Shown: positions 6,726-14,881, counted from the stretch's first letter. The stretch: 35,382 nucleotides of DNA from UMGS755 sp045132895 (GCA_045132895.1 JBGUTC010000058.1:1-35382); one strand, 5' to 3'. Notes: a model not told the origin generated them from the sequence alone. Numbers and translations: made by a program.

Positions 6726-8033
6726 TTATACCAGTTTACGTTTATCAATAACACGAACGGCTTTGCCTTCGCTTCTGACAATACTCTTCGGTGCAACAAG
6801 ACGCACTCTCGGATTAATGCCCAGCATCGTCTTCATTGCGCCGGCAAGGGATTTCTCCATTGCAAGAACGTCACTTACCTTATCTGTGAACTGCTCTTGA
6901 GACATTTCAACATTGACCTCAAAGGTATCTGTGTTATTGGCTCTGTCAACAATAATCTGATAGTTGGGCTGATAGCCTTCATTCAGCAGAACCGTTTCAA
7001 TCTGGCTGGGGAATACATTAACGCCTCTGATAATCAGCATGTCGTCGGTTCTGCCCATGGGTTTCGCCATTTTAACGAGAGTTCTGCCGCAGGAACACTT
7101 TTCCCGGGAGAGAACACAAATATCTCTGGTTCTGTATCTGAGGAGAGGGAACGCCTCTTTATCAAGAGAAGTGAATACCAGTTCGCCCTTTTCACCTTCC
7201 GGAAGCACTTCACCGGTATCCGGGTCAATAATTTCTGCATAGAAATGGTCTTCGTTGACATGCATGCCCGTCTGTTCGCTGCACTCAAAAGCAACGCCGG
7301 GACCGCTGGTCTCTGTCAGACCATAAATGTCATATGCTTTAATGCCCAGGGTTTCCTCAATGTTTTTGCGCATTTCCTCCGTCCAGGGTTCAGCGCCGAA
7401 GATACCGGCTTTCAGCGGAATATCTTCCGGTTTATATCCCTGCTCTTTTAAGGTTTCACCGATATATGCCGCATAGGAAGGCGTACAGCAAAGAATGGTT
7501 GCACCCAGGTCTTGCATAAACTGAATCTGGCGTTCTGTATTTCCGGATGACATAGGAAGTGTCAAACAGCCAACTTTATGGGAACCGCCATGGAGACCGG
7601 CGCCACCTGTGAAAAGTCCATAGCCGTAAGCAACCTGACATACATCCTTCTTAGTCCCGCCAACAGCCATGATTGCGCGGGCACAGCAGTCCTCCCAGAG
7701 GTCAACGTCATGCTGCGTGTAGAAAGCCACTACACGGCGACCGGTTGTTCCGGACGTGGACTGGATACGCACACACTCATCAAGAGGTTTTGCCAGCAGA
7801 CCGTAGGGGTAAGCATCCCGCAAATCCGCTTTTGACAAAAACGGAAGTTTATGTAAATCTTCAATCCCTTTGATGTCCTCGGGCTTAACTCCTTTTTCAT
7901 CCATAAGGTTCCGATAATATGGCACATTTTCATGCACATGATGAACTTGCTTTACCAGTTTCTCTGACTGGAGTTTTTTCATGTCAGAAAGAGACATGGT
8001 TTCAATTTCTTTCTGGTAATAATTCTGAGACAT
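6726..8033 (-). CDS. paaK: Phenylacetate-CoA ligase family protein
   Basis: 435-aa AMP-forming aryl-acid CoA ligase (arylacetate + ATP + CoA to arylacetyl-CoA + AMP + PPi), the usual length for PaaK. The adenylate-binding P-loop is STSGTTGRR (92-100); YGLTETSGPG, RYRTRDI and GRTDDMLIIRGVNVFPSQIE are the conserved later motifs, the last being characteristic of PaaK. ATG at 8031-8033 follows AAAGGA. It is the first gene behind a T-box leader with a probable Phe specifier and is followed by the ACT-domain gene. Together with iorAB in this window it could either make ATP/phenylacetate from phenylalanine or, better fitting T-box control, activate external phenylacetate for Phe synthesis. The actual substrate (phenylacetate, indoleacetate, hydroxyphenylacetate) cannot be read from sequence. 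Confidence 0.92.
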   Translation of the reverse strand: MSQNYYQKEIETMSLSDMKKLQSEKLVKQVHHVHENVPYYRNLMDEKGVKPEDIKGIEDLHKLPFLSKADLRDAYPYGLLAKPLDECVRIQSTSGTTGRRVVAFYTQHDVDLWEDCCARAIMAVGGTKKDVCQVAYGYGLFTGGAGLHGGSHKVGCLTLPMSSGNTERQIQFMQDLGATILCCTPSYAAYIGETLKEQGYKPEDIPLKAGIFGAEPWTEEMRKNIEETLGIKAYDIYGLTETSGPGVAFECSEQTGMHVNEDHFYAEIIDPDTGEVLPEGEKGELVFTSLDKEAFPLLRYRTRDICVLSREKCSCGRTLVKMAKPMGRTDDMLIIRGVNVFPSQIETVLLNEGYQPNYQIIVDRANNTDTFEVNVEMSQEQFTDKVSDVLAMEKSLAGAMKTMLGINPRVRLVAPKSIVRSEGKAVRVIDKRKLV

Positions 8034-8095
8034 TTGTCTACATCCTTTCCATTACAGATATTGTTTGGTTATACAGGATTGACACAAGAGAAATT

Positions 8096-8373
8096 AAAAA
8101 AGTCCTCTGCAATCCTGTTTCAGGATACAGAGGACGAAAATTACATTTCCGTGGTACCACCTCAGTTCGCCGCTATCTCACGGTAGCGACCTTGTCAGGT
8201 ACTAGCATACCTTAGTTCTGTAACGGGAACACCCGTTGCCTCCTACTTAAGACGAATCTTGTTCAGCGCACTGCTAACAGAAGGAATTCGAGAAGGACGC
8301 CCCCATTGCCTCGCACCCACCGGCAACTCTCTCCAGGTTCTTTCCAACCTACTGGTTTCTGCTCTCCGCATTT
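8096..8373 (-). promoter_or_regulatory. T-box riboswitch, probable tRNA-Phe specificity, controlling paaK-ACT
   Basis: Minus-strand leader. The T-box sequence GGTGGTACCACGG (about 8148-8162) carries the UGGU bulge that pairs with ACCA of tRNA. It is followed by an intrinsic terminator (stem 8102-8135 with CAGAGGAC arms and six T). Stem I includes the AGAGAG bulge region and, at the specifier loop, AGTA on the 5' side and GAA followed by TTC (8284-8286) on the 3' side; AGTA/GAA is the loop-E signature and the next triplet is the specifier, here Phe. UGGU also agrees with the A73 of tRNA-Phe. A -10-like TATAAT lies at 8380-8385. The T-box itself is certain, the Phe reading likely. Confidence 0.93.
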
Positions 8374-8434
8374 AAATTAATTATACTTTACCACAGTCGT
8401 AAAATAAAGTCAATAGTTTTTCGAAAATTTTTAA

Positions 8435-9778
8435 TCAGATAAACAATCCCCAAACCAAAGAAAGCAACAACGATACAATCACCGGAATGATACAGGATGT
8501 TACACATATATCCATGTAAGATTCTTTATGTTTGCAGTTGGATACTGCCAAAAGGGTCAGAACCGCGCCGTTATGCGGCAACGTATCAAGACCACCGGAC
8601 GCCAGAGAAGCAACTCGATGTAAAAGTTCCGGATTCAGACCGATGCTCATAGCTTTTTCCAGATACTGAGGCGCCAAGGCTTCCAGCGCAATGGACATAC
8701 CGCCGGATGCAGAACCCGTCGCACCTGCCAAAACATTGACTGCAACCGCTTCAGAAAACAGAATGCTGCCCGGCATGTTCAGCATAGCTTTCTTTAAAAG
8801 GGCAAAACCGGGAACAATTTTAACAACAGAACCAAAGCCCACGGCGCATGCTGTATTCATAATTGCCAATAAAGATCCGTTAGCACCATCATTCACTGCC
8901 GGAAGCAGAACTTTAAACTGTTTGATGTTCATCAGGCAGGTCACTAAAATGCCACCTAAGAGAGCCACAACAATGGACTGACTGGCTGACCACTCCGCAA
9001 GACCTGCTCTTGCCAGGACACCGGGCAGAACGTTGAGCATTAAAACAACCACAATGAGGGGCAATAAACCGCTCAGCCAATGCCATGAAGGCTGCTCAAC
9101 CAAAACTGTATCCTGATACTTTTCATCTTCTACAAACCCAAGGCCTTTTTTCCGCGCATTTCTGCAACGCCATTCCAGATATAAATATCCCGGCACCGCA
9201 ATTAGAATAGCTGCGACGATACCCATAACCGGTGCAGCCGCTGCTGTTGTTCCATAATACTGCGTCGGAATAATATTCTGAATCTGAGGCGTTCCGGGAA
9301 TGGACGTCATGGTAATACCGAAAGCACCAAAGGCAATCGCCCCGGGGAGAAGCGTTCTCGGCAGATTTGCTTCACGGTAAATGGCATAGCCCATGGGGTA
9401 AATAACAAAGACTACCACGAACAGAGAAATGCCGCCGAAGGTCATCAAAAGGCAAGGAAGAACAACCGCCGCCACAGCAAATTTCGGACCAATGAGCGAA
9501 ACCAGCTTGTTCGCAAGAGAACGGGCAGATCCCGTTTTATCCATCAGTTTTCCGTAAACTGCCCCAAGGAAAAAGGCAGGAAACCAGGAAATGATATAGT
9601 CGGCTACACCTTTTATGTAATCCCCCAGATAGGCATCTAAGAGATTCATACCGCCCAGAATGGCTACAATGATGGCGCAGACCGGCGCAACCCAGATGAT
9701 GGAATGCCCTTTATAAGCCAGAAAAATCAAAGCCACTAAACCTAAAATAATTCCCAAAAGTGAAATAATTGATAACAT
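8435..9778 (-). CDS. GntP-family carboxylate/proton symporter
   Basis: 447-aa polytopic inner-membrane permease with 12 or more hydrophobic segments, normal length for GntP (gluconate/hydroxybutyrate-type) symporters. Features seen: FFLGAVYGKLMDKTGSA near 70-86, a glycine-rich FGGISLFVVVFVIYP stretch, FGAFGITMTSIPGTPQIQN, and GATGSASGGMS near residues 355-365, all typical of the GntP/CitM-type fold. ATG at 9776-9778 follows GGGAGAGGG. It has its own promoter (9823-9851) and ends just before the T-box leader of paaK, so it is a separate unit upstream of it. By position it is a candidate importer of the organic acids used by the neighbouring CoA ligases, but the substrate is unproven. Confidence 0.88.
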   Translation of the reverse strand: MLSIISLLGIILGLVALIFLAYKGHSIIWVAPVCAIIVAILGGMNLLDAYLGDYIKGVADYIISWFPAFFLGAVYGKLMDKTGSARSLANKLVSLIGPKFAVAAVVLPCLLMTFGGISLFVVVFVIYPMGYAIYREANLPRTLLPGAIAFGAFGITMTSIPGTPQIQNIIPTQYYGTTAAAAPVMGIVAAILIAVPGYLYLEWRCRNARKKGLGFVEDEKYQDTVLVEQPSWHWLSGLLPLIVVVLMLNVLPGVLARAGLAEWSASQSIVVALLGGILVTCLMNIKQFKVLLPAVNDGANGSLLAIMNTACAVGFGSVVKIVPGFALLKKAMLNMPGSILFSEAVAVNVLAGATGSASGGMSIALEALAPQYLEKAMSIGLNPELLHRVASLASGGLDTLPHNGAVLTLLAVSNCKHKESYMDICVTSCIIPVIVSLLLSLVWGLFI

Positions 9779-9791
9779 AATCCCTCTCCCT

Positions 9792-9851
9792 TTTACTTAA
9801 TAAGTAAAGATATCTATACGAAATTTTACCACAAACGACAGAATTAGTCAA
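9792..9851 (-). promoter_or_regulatory. Promoter of the GntP permease with 17-bp palindrome
   Basis: Minus-strand TTGACT (9846-9851), 17-bp spacer, TAAAAT (9823-9828). Between the -10 box and the RBS lies a perfect palindrome of 8+1+8 bases (9792-9808, arms TTTACTTA / TAAGTAAA), placed where a repressor would block transcription. Confidence 0.75.
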
Positions 9852-9921
9852 ATAGTAATCTTTTTTCTGCAGAACGGATTAATCTGTCATAATGAATTCA
9901 AAAAAAATTTAAAGAAAACTC

Positions 9922-9950
9922 TTGACAAACCCTCCCCGAAAAGGTATAAT
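9922..9950 (+). promoter_or_regulatory. Consensus promoter of the second T-box operon
   Basis: TTGACA (9922-9927), exactly 17 bp, TATAAT (9945-9950): a perfect sigma-70/sigma-A consensus. Strong constitutive initiation with control at the downstream T-box is the expected design. Confidence 0.93.
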
Positions 9951-9956
9951 ACATTT

Positions 9957-10236
9957 AAATTTGAATATCACAAAAACGACTATGACGAAGACGGTCGGAT
10001 GGCGGAACCTAAAGAGAGTTGGCGGTTGCTGCGAGCCAATGGGGATGCTTTCCAATGACTTATCACTTCTGAGTCGGAGGACCGAAAACGAAAGTAAGTA
10101 GACTCCTTCCGTAATGCTGCGTGAAAGCAAAGGGCTTGTTAGAGTCCGGTAAGTGGCGAAAGAATTTTCGCAATTTGAGTGGTACCGCGGGTTATATAAC
10201 TCGTCTCAAAAGTTTTTTTGAGACGGGTTTTTTTGT
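9957..10236 (+). promoter_or_regulatory. T-box riboswitch controlling the HTH-cupin-CoA synthetase (possibly tRNA-Ile)
   Basis: Stem I starts with GACTATGACGAAGACGG and contains the AGAGAG...TTGGC/GCCAA element; the T-box GAGTGGTACCGCGGG is at about 10177-10191; the terminator stem (about 10198-10230, GTCTCAAAA/TTTTGAGAC) ends in seven or more T. UGGU in the bulge requires a tRNA with discriminator A. Aligning the specifier region with the other T-box in this window puts ATC (10062-10064, Ile), followed by A and the CTTC strand, at the specifier position. The loop-E bases (AGTA/GAA) are not canonical here, so the amino-acid call is tentative; the T-box class is certain. Confidence 0.93.
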
Positions 10237-10286
10237 TTTATTCAAATCCGTCTGTAAAAACAGCGGAAAAGAAAGGAGCAAAAAAC

Positions 10287-12587
10287 ATGGACTACAGTTT
10301 GAGAGAAGTTGCAGGCAGAATCAAAGATCTGCGCGAAGCAAAAGGCTATTCTCCCGAAGAATTGGCAAAACTGACGGGGGTTTCCGTCGAAGATTACAAA
10401 ATACTGGAAGAGGGAGAAACGGACTTTAGTTTTACATTTATTTATAAATGTGCTAAAGCCTGCGGTGTTGAAGTTGTTGATATTCTGGAGGGAACCAGCA
10501 CAACCCTGACCTCCTTCGATATCACCAGAAAGGGCGACGGTCTGAAAATCATTAAAAAGCATGGTGTTGTATATAACAATTTAGCACCCAAGTTTAAAGG
10601 TAAACTTGCCGAGCCATTTCTGGTTGAATTTCCTTATTTAAAGGAAGAGCAGGATGCGCCCATTAAACTGAACTCTCATAACGGCCAGGAATTTGACGTA
10701 ATCGTCAAAGGCTCTTTAAAGGTTCAGGTCGGTAATCATATTGAAGTTTTAAACGAAGGGGATTCCATTTTCTATAACAGCATTATTCCTCATGGTATGA
10801 TTGCTGTCAGCGAAGGCGGTTGTGAATTCCACGCCATCGTCTTAAATCCCAAGGATGGTCATTTCAGCGATGAATATCCTGAAGCGCCCATCATTGCAGA
10901 AAAAGTTGCCAAAGCTGAAAAATCTTCTGAACACACCGTTGCCGACAATTTCATTGAATCAACTTATGACGAAAACGGTGTATTTAATGGAATTTCCTTT
11001 AAAAATGACGATTCCTTTAACTTTGCTTTTGACTGCGTTGATGCAATTGCCGAGAAAAACCCGGACAAGTTGGCTATGATGTGGGTAGCAAACGACAAAA
11101 CCGACCGCCGGTTCACCTTCGGCGACATGAAGAAATATTCCGCAAAAACTGCGAACTACTTTGAGTCTTTAGGCATCAAACGTGGCGACACCGTTATGCT
11201 GGTGTTAAAGCGTCACTACCAGTTCTGGTTCTGCATGCTGGCGCTGCACAAAATCGGTGCCATCGCCATCCCCGCTACCAACCAGTTGGTTGAGCATGAC
11301 TTTACCTATCGTTATAAAGCAGCCGGCGTGAAGGCCATTGTCTGCACGGCAGACGGCGACGTTTCCTGCGAAGCAGAAAAGGCTGCTGCTGAATTCCCCG
11401 GCATGTTGAAAATCTTAGTAGGCGGCAAAAAAGAGGGCTGGAACGATTTTAATGTAGAGATGGAACGTTTCAGCACCCACTTCCAGCGCAAGGCAGATTC
11501 TCCTTGCGGTAACGATCCCATGCTGATGCTGTTTACCTCGGGTACAACAGGCTATCCCCGTATTGCAACCCATTCTTATAAGTATGCTTTAGGGCACTAC
11601 CCCACAGCAAAGCATTGGCACAATGTTAACCCTGACGGACTTCACTTCACCATTTCTGATACCGGTTGGGGTAAGGCGCTCTGGGGCAAACTTTACGGTC
11701 AGTGGCTCTGCGAAGCCGGCGTCTTTACGTATGACTTCGACAGATTCCATTCTGATGATATTCTGCCTCTGTTCAAGAAATATCACATTACAACCTTCTG
11801 CGCACCGCCCACTATGTACAGATTCTTCATCAAAGAAGATTTGTCAAAATATGACCTGTCTTCCATTGAGTACGCCACAACTGCCGGCGAGGCGCTGAAT
11901 CCGGAGGTTTATAACCAGTTTAAAAAAGCAACGGGACTCAGCATCATGGAAGGTTTCGGTCAAACGGAAACAACTCTTTCCATTGCTAACTTCGTTGGTT
12001 CTACACCGAAAATCGGTTCCATGGGTCGTCCCAGTCCCCTCTATGACGTTGTGATTTTAGACCCCGACGGTAAGGAATGTAAAATTGGCGATACCGGCGA
12101 AATCTGTATCCGCACAAAAGACAATGTTCCCTGCGGTCTCTTCATCGGCTATTATCAGGATGAAGAGAAAACGAACGACGTCTGGTATGACGGTTTTTAC
12201 CACACCGGTGACCAGGCAACCATGGACGAAGACGGTTATCTCTGGTATGTGGGCCGTATTGACGATGTTATCAAGTCCTCCGGTTACCGTATCGGACCTT
12301 TTGAAATCGAAAGTGTTATCATGGAATTGCCCTACGTTTTGGAATGCGCTATCACACCGGTTCCCGACGAAGTCCGCGGTCAGATTGTTAAAGCAACTAT
12401 CGTGCTGACAAAGGGCACAGAGGGCACTGACGCATTAAAGAAAGAAATTCAGGAATACGTTAAGACGCATACCGCGCCGTATAAGTACCCCAGAATCGTG
12501 GAATTCGTAGAGGAACTGCCTAAGACCATCAGCGGTAAGGTCAGACGTGTTGAAATCAGAAATAAGGACTTGGAAAAAAATCAATAA
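10287..12587 (+). CDS. HTH-cupin-acyl-CoA synthetase fusion protein
   Basis: 766-aa three-part protein. Residues 4-70 are an XRE-type helix-turn-helix (AGRIKDLREAKGYSPEELAKL then GVSVEDYKILEEG). About 100-195 is a cupin with HNGQEFDVIVKG and a C-terminal IPHGMIAVS strand. From about 225 it is an AMP-forming acyl-CoA synthetase: P-loop LFTSGTTGYP near 416-425, EGFGQTET near 555, YHTGDQA, GRIDDVIKSSGYRIGPFEIE, and the C-terminal catalytic lysine in KTISGKVRR. DTGWGKALWGKLYGQW resembles medium-chain/short branched-chain acyl-CoA synthetases. The true start is the ATG at 10287, seven bases after GAAAGGAG; the upstream in-frame codons lie in the terminator. Likely forms an acyl-CoA from a short or branched fatty acid; the HTH-cupin part may sense ligand or act as regulator. 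Confidence 0.9.
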   Translation: MDYSLREVAGRIKDLREAKGYSPEELAKLTGVSVEDYKILEEGETDFSFTFIYKCAKACGVEVVDILEGTSTTLTSFDITRKGDGLKIIKKHGVVYNNLAPKFKGKLAEPFLVEFPYLKEEQDAPIKLNSHNGQEFDVIVKGSLKVQVGNHIEVLNEGDSIFYNSIIPHGMIAVSEGGCEFHAIVLNPKDGHFSDEYPEAPIIAEKVAKAEKSSEHTVADNFIESTYDENGVFNGISFKNDDSFNFAFDCVDAIAEKNPDKLAMMWVANDKTDRRFTFGDMKKYSAKTANYFESLGIKRGDTVMLVLKRHYQFWFCMLALHKIGAIAIPATNQLVEHDFTYRYKAAGVKAIVCTADGDVSCEAEKAAAEFPGMLKILVGGKKEGWNDFNVEMERFSTHFQRKADSPCGNDPMLMLFTSGTTGYPRIATHSYKYALGHYPTAKHWHNVNPDGLHFTISDTGWGKALWGKLYGQWLCEAGVFTYDFDRFHSDDILPLFKKYHITTFCAPPTMYRFFIKEDLSKYDLSSIEYATTAGEALNPEVYNQFKKATGLSIMEGFGQTETTLSIANFVGSTPKIGSMGRPSPLYDVVILDPDGKECKIGDTGEICIRTKDNVPCGLFIGYYQDEEKTNDVWYDGFYHTGDQATMDEDGYLWYVGRIDDVIKSSGYRIGPFEIESVIMELPYVLECAITPVPDEVRGQIVKATIVLTKGTEGTDALKKEIQEYVKTHTAPYKYPRIVEFVEELPKTISGKVRRVEIRNKDLEKNQ

Positions 12588-12592
12588 ATCAT

Positions 12593-12623
12593 AAAAGGCT
12601 GTAGCAATTGCTACAGCCTTTTT
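12593..12623. terminator. Bidirectional terminator between CoA synthetase and DUF554 genes
   Basis: AAAAGGCTGTAGC (12593-12605), loop AATT, GCTACAGCCTTTTT (12610-12623); A-run and T-run on both flanks serve both convergent genes. The same GGCTGTAGC core recurs near 16690 and 23815. Confidence 0.92.
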
Positions 12624-12625
12624 AT

Positions 12626-13339
12626 TTACCGAAAAAATGCAAGTAACTTTTCAAAAAGAGGAAGTAAATTATACAGAATCGGCGCAAAGAGAATGGCGGG
12701 CAGGTAGTCCGCTACCTTGATTTTCGTCATACCCATCATGTTGCTGCCCAGCATAATGATCAGCAGAGATCCGGCGCAGGTCATCTCGTTAATGGGGCCT
12801 GCGCTGAGAAACGGCGCAACCAATCCGGCAAGTAAAACCAAGCCGCCCTGAATCACGAAAACCGCAACGGATGCCAGTAAAACACCAACGCCCAAACTGG
12901 AGGCGAGCATGGCAGAAGACACAAGGTCCAGCATCGCTTTTGTCAGGAGAACAGAGTGATCTCCGGTAAGTCCCGACTGCAGTGACCCGGTCACCGTCAT
13001 CGAACCGACACAGAACAGGAGCGTTGCCGTCACAAACCCCTGAGCCAGAGAAATGTTCTGTCCCTCTCTTTGAAATCTTTTTTCCACAGCACCGGCCAAT
13101 CGGTTAATCGCACCGTCTATATTGAGTGCCGTTCCGACAACGGCGCCCAACACAACGCTGCCGATTAGCAACAACACGTTTTCGCCACAAAGGCTACCGG
13201 ATATCCCGATATACAGCGTGCAGGCACCCAAGCCAATCATTGTCGCCTGACTCACCTTTTCCGGAATTCCTTTTTTGAATAACAGCCCTACACAGGAGCC
13301 GACTAAAACCGTGATCACATTGACAATCACGCCAAACAT
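12626..13339 (-). CDS. DUF554 (YdfK-like) membrane protein
   Basis: 237-aa polytopic membrane protein of family DUF554 with about six to seven hydrophobic segments; typical length. Family-like stretches seen: the start MFGVIVNVITVLVGSCVGLL, GLGACTLYIGI, FCVGSMTVTGSLQSGLTGD and MLGSNMMGMTKIKVADYLPA. No function is established for the family, though it is thought to be a transporter-like protein. ATG at 13337-13339 is preceded by AGGTGA. It follows the beta-lyase gene on the same strand but a terminator lies between, so it may be weakly co-transcribed or independent. Confidence 0.9.
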   Translation of the reverse strand: MFGVIVNVITVLVGSCVGLLFKKGIPEKVSQATMIGLGACTLYIGISGSLCGENVLLLIGSVVLGAVVGTALNIDGAINRLAGAVEKRFQREGQNISLAQGFVTATLLFCVGSMTVTGSLQSGLTGDHSVLLTKAMLDLVSSAMLASSLGVGVLLASVAVFVIQGGLVLLAGLVAPFLSAGPINEMTCAGSLLIIMLGSNMMGMTKIKVADYLPAILFAPILYNLLPLFEKLLAFFR

Positions 13340-13360
13340 ATAGCATCACCTGACTTTTTA

Positions 13361-13390
13361 AAAACTCCGCAGCAACTTGCCGCGGAGTTT
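13361..13390 (-). terminator. Terminator after the beta-lyase gene
   Basis: Minus strand: AAACTCCGCGGCAA pairs with TTGCTGCGGAGTTT (one mismatch), followed by TTAAAAAG; lies immediately after the lyase stop at 13397. Confidence 0.75.
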
Positions 13391-13396
13391 CCTTTC

Positions 13397-14845
13397 TTAT
13401 TGATCTTCGCCGAAATCTTTGATGTAAGCTTCTACCAGTTTCTGCGGCCAATCAGATACCGGCTCTAAGCGACCGGTGAAGAAACGGAGCGTTTTGGGCT
13501 CATGAACAAAACGCAGACCACCGATTAAGTCCCTGTGGTCATAGAGCCATTTCACGCGGTCAATGACATACTCGGTCTGAGACAGTGTGAAGACACGTCT
13601 GGGGAATGCCAGACGAACCATTTCCACAGAAGCGATGTGTTCCGTGCCGTCAGGATTACGCTCTTCGGACAGGGTACCACGTTCCATACCGCGGATACCG
13701 CCGCAAAGGTACAGGGCTGCAACTAAAGAACCGGCCGGGTACTGTTCAGCAGGAATATGACTGACAACCTGGCGGGCATCAATATGTGCGCCCAAGCCGC
13801 CGCCGGGGGTAATCATGGGGATGTCATACCGATCAAGTTCAGTGACACAATGATTAATGAACTGAGGACCCTGAGAAATAACATCAAAATCCATAGTTTC
13901 TTCAAAGCCGATAATCAAAGCTTCCATTTCTTTAACAGACATTCCGCCGTAGGTTAAAAAGCCTTCGAACATGGTGATGTAATCTTCCATCTCATGGAAC
14001 AGCTTCTCGTCACGGACTAAGATGCCGCCACCTCTGCCGAAGCCGAACTTGCGGGCAGAGAAATAAATGATGTCAAACAGATCCGCTATCATGCGGGTAA
14101 TCTCTGCAATGGATTTATCCTTCATGGATTCCTCACGGGTCTTAATGAAATAGAGGTTGTCCTGCAGCAAAGATGCATCTAAAATCGTAGGAATGCCAAA
14201 CTCTTTTGCAAGGTCTGTTGCTTCCTTCATGTTCTCATAGGAAATAGGCTGTCCGCCGATTAAGTTGGTACCGGCTTCCAGACGAACATAGGCAATATTG
14301 TCGGCGCCTTCTTTGTCGATACAAGCCTTCATTTTGTCAAGGTCAATGTTGCCTTTAAAAGGCAGAGTGCTCTTTGTTACCAGACCTTCATCTTTCACCA
14401 GTTCCTCTACTCTGCCACCCAGGCGGGTAACATGGGCTTTGGAAGTTGTGAAATGGTAGTTCATAATGATGCAGTTTCCGGGCTTAACGAAGTGCTGCGC
14501 CAGAATATGCTCGCAGGCTCTGCCCTGGTGCGTCGGCAGAAGATTGCCAATGCCGAAAATTTCTTCCAGTTTGTCTCTCATGCGATAGAAGGTTTCACTG
14601 CCGGCATAAGCATCGTCAGCGCGAAGCATGGCAGACTGCATATTATCACTCATGGCGTTAACACCGGAGTCTGTCAGCATATCTAAAAAGATGTCGCCGT
14701 TATGTAACAAAAAGGTATTAAAACCGGCTTCTTCCAGTTTCTTTAAACGGTCTTCTGCAGGAAGCAGATTCAGTTTCTGAACAATCTTTACTTTATGCAT
14801 TTCCATCGGCACGGGAGCACGATTATAAAACTTAATTTCAGGCAT
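13397..14845 (-). CDS. Tyrosine phenol-lyase/tryptophanase family beta-eliminating lyase (divergent)
   Basis: 482-aa PLP enzyme, homotetramer family that splits aromatic amino acids to phenol or indole, pyruvate and ammonia. Conserved: PTHQGRACE (104-112), FTT (132-134), Asn194 in TNLIGGQP, Asp223, the PLP-binding Lys266 (SARK), and the carboxylate-binding Arg411 (VRLAFPRR). Arg389 in GMERG equals the phenol-recognising Arg381 of Citrobacter TPL, whereas tryptophanases have Ile there, so it looks TPL-like. However, TPL Arg217 is Leu226 and TPL His343 is Leu351 here, so substrate may differ (numbers of reference enzymes from memory). Start ATG 14843-14845 follows GGAGG by eight bases; a longer frame is possible but has no RBS. 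Divergent from a LysR gene that probably controls it. Confidence 0.88.
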   Translation of the reverse strand: MPEIKFYNRAPVPMEMHKVKIVQKLNLLPAEDRLKKLEEAGFNTFLLHNGDIFLDMLTDSGVNAMSDNMQSAMLRADDAYAGSETFYRMRDKLEEIFGIGNLLPTHQGRACEHILAQHFVKPGNCIIMNYHFTTSKAHVTRLGGRVEELVKDEGLVTKSTLPFKGNIDLDKMKACIDKEGADNIAYVRLEAGTNLIGGQPISYENMKEATDLAKEFGIPTILDASLLQDNLYFIKTREESMKDKSIAEITRMIADLFDIIYFSARKFGFGRGGGILVRDEKLFHEMEDYITMFEGFLTYGGMSVKEMEALIIGFEETMDFDVISQGPQFINHCVTELDRYDIPMITPGGGLGAHIDARQVVSHIPAEQYPAGSLVAALYLCGGIRGMERGTLSEERNPDGTEHIASVEMVRLAFPRRVFTLSQTEYVIDRVKWLYDHRDLIGGLRFVHEPKTLRFFTGRLEPVSDWPQKLVEAYIKDFGEDQ

Positions 14846-14881
14846 TATTTCTTCCTCCAACATATTGCTTTTCTCTGGCAT

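Noticed and set aside
13673..13697. GGTACCAC and ACCGCGG words resembling T-box motifs
   Set aside because: They lie inside the coding region of the beta-lyase, with no stem I or terminator nearby.
14846..14881. Upstream start for the beta-lyase (12 extra residues)
   Set aside because: GGAGG is placed for the internal ATG at 14845; the extension contains that RBS and lacks one of its own.
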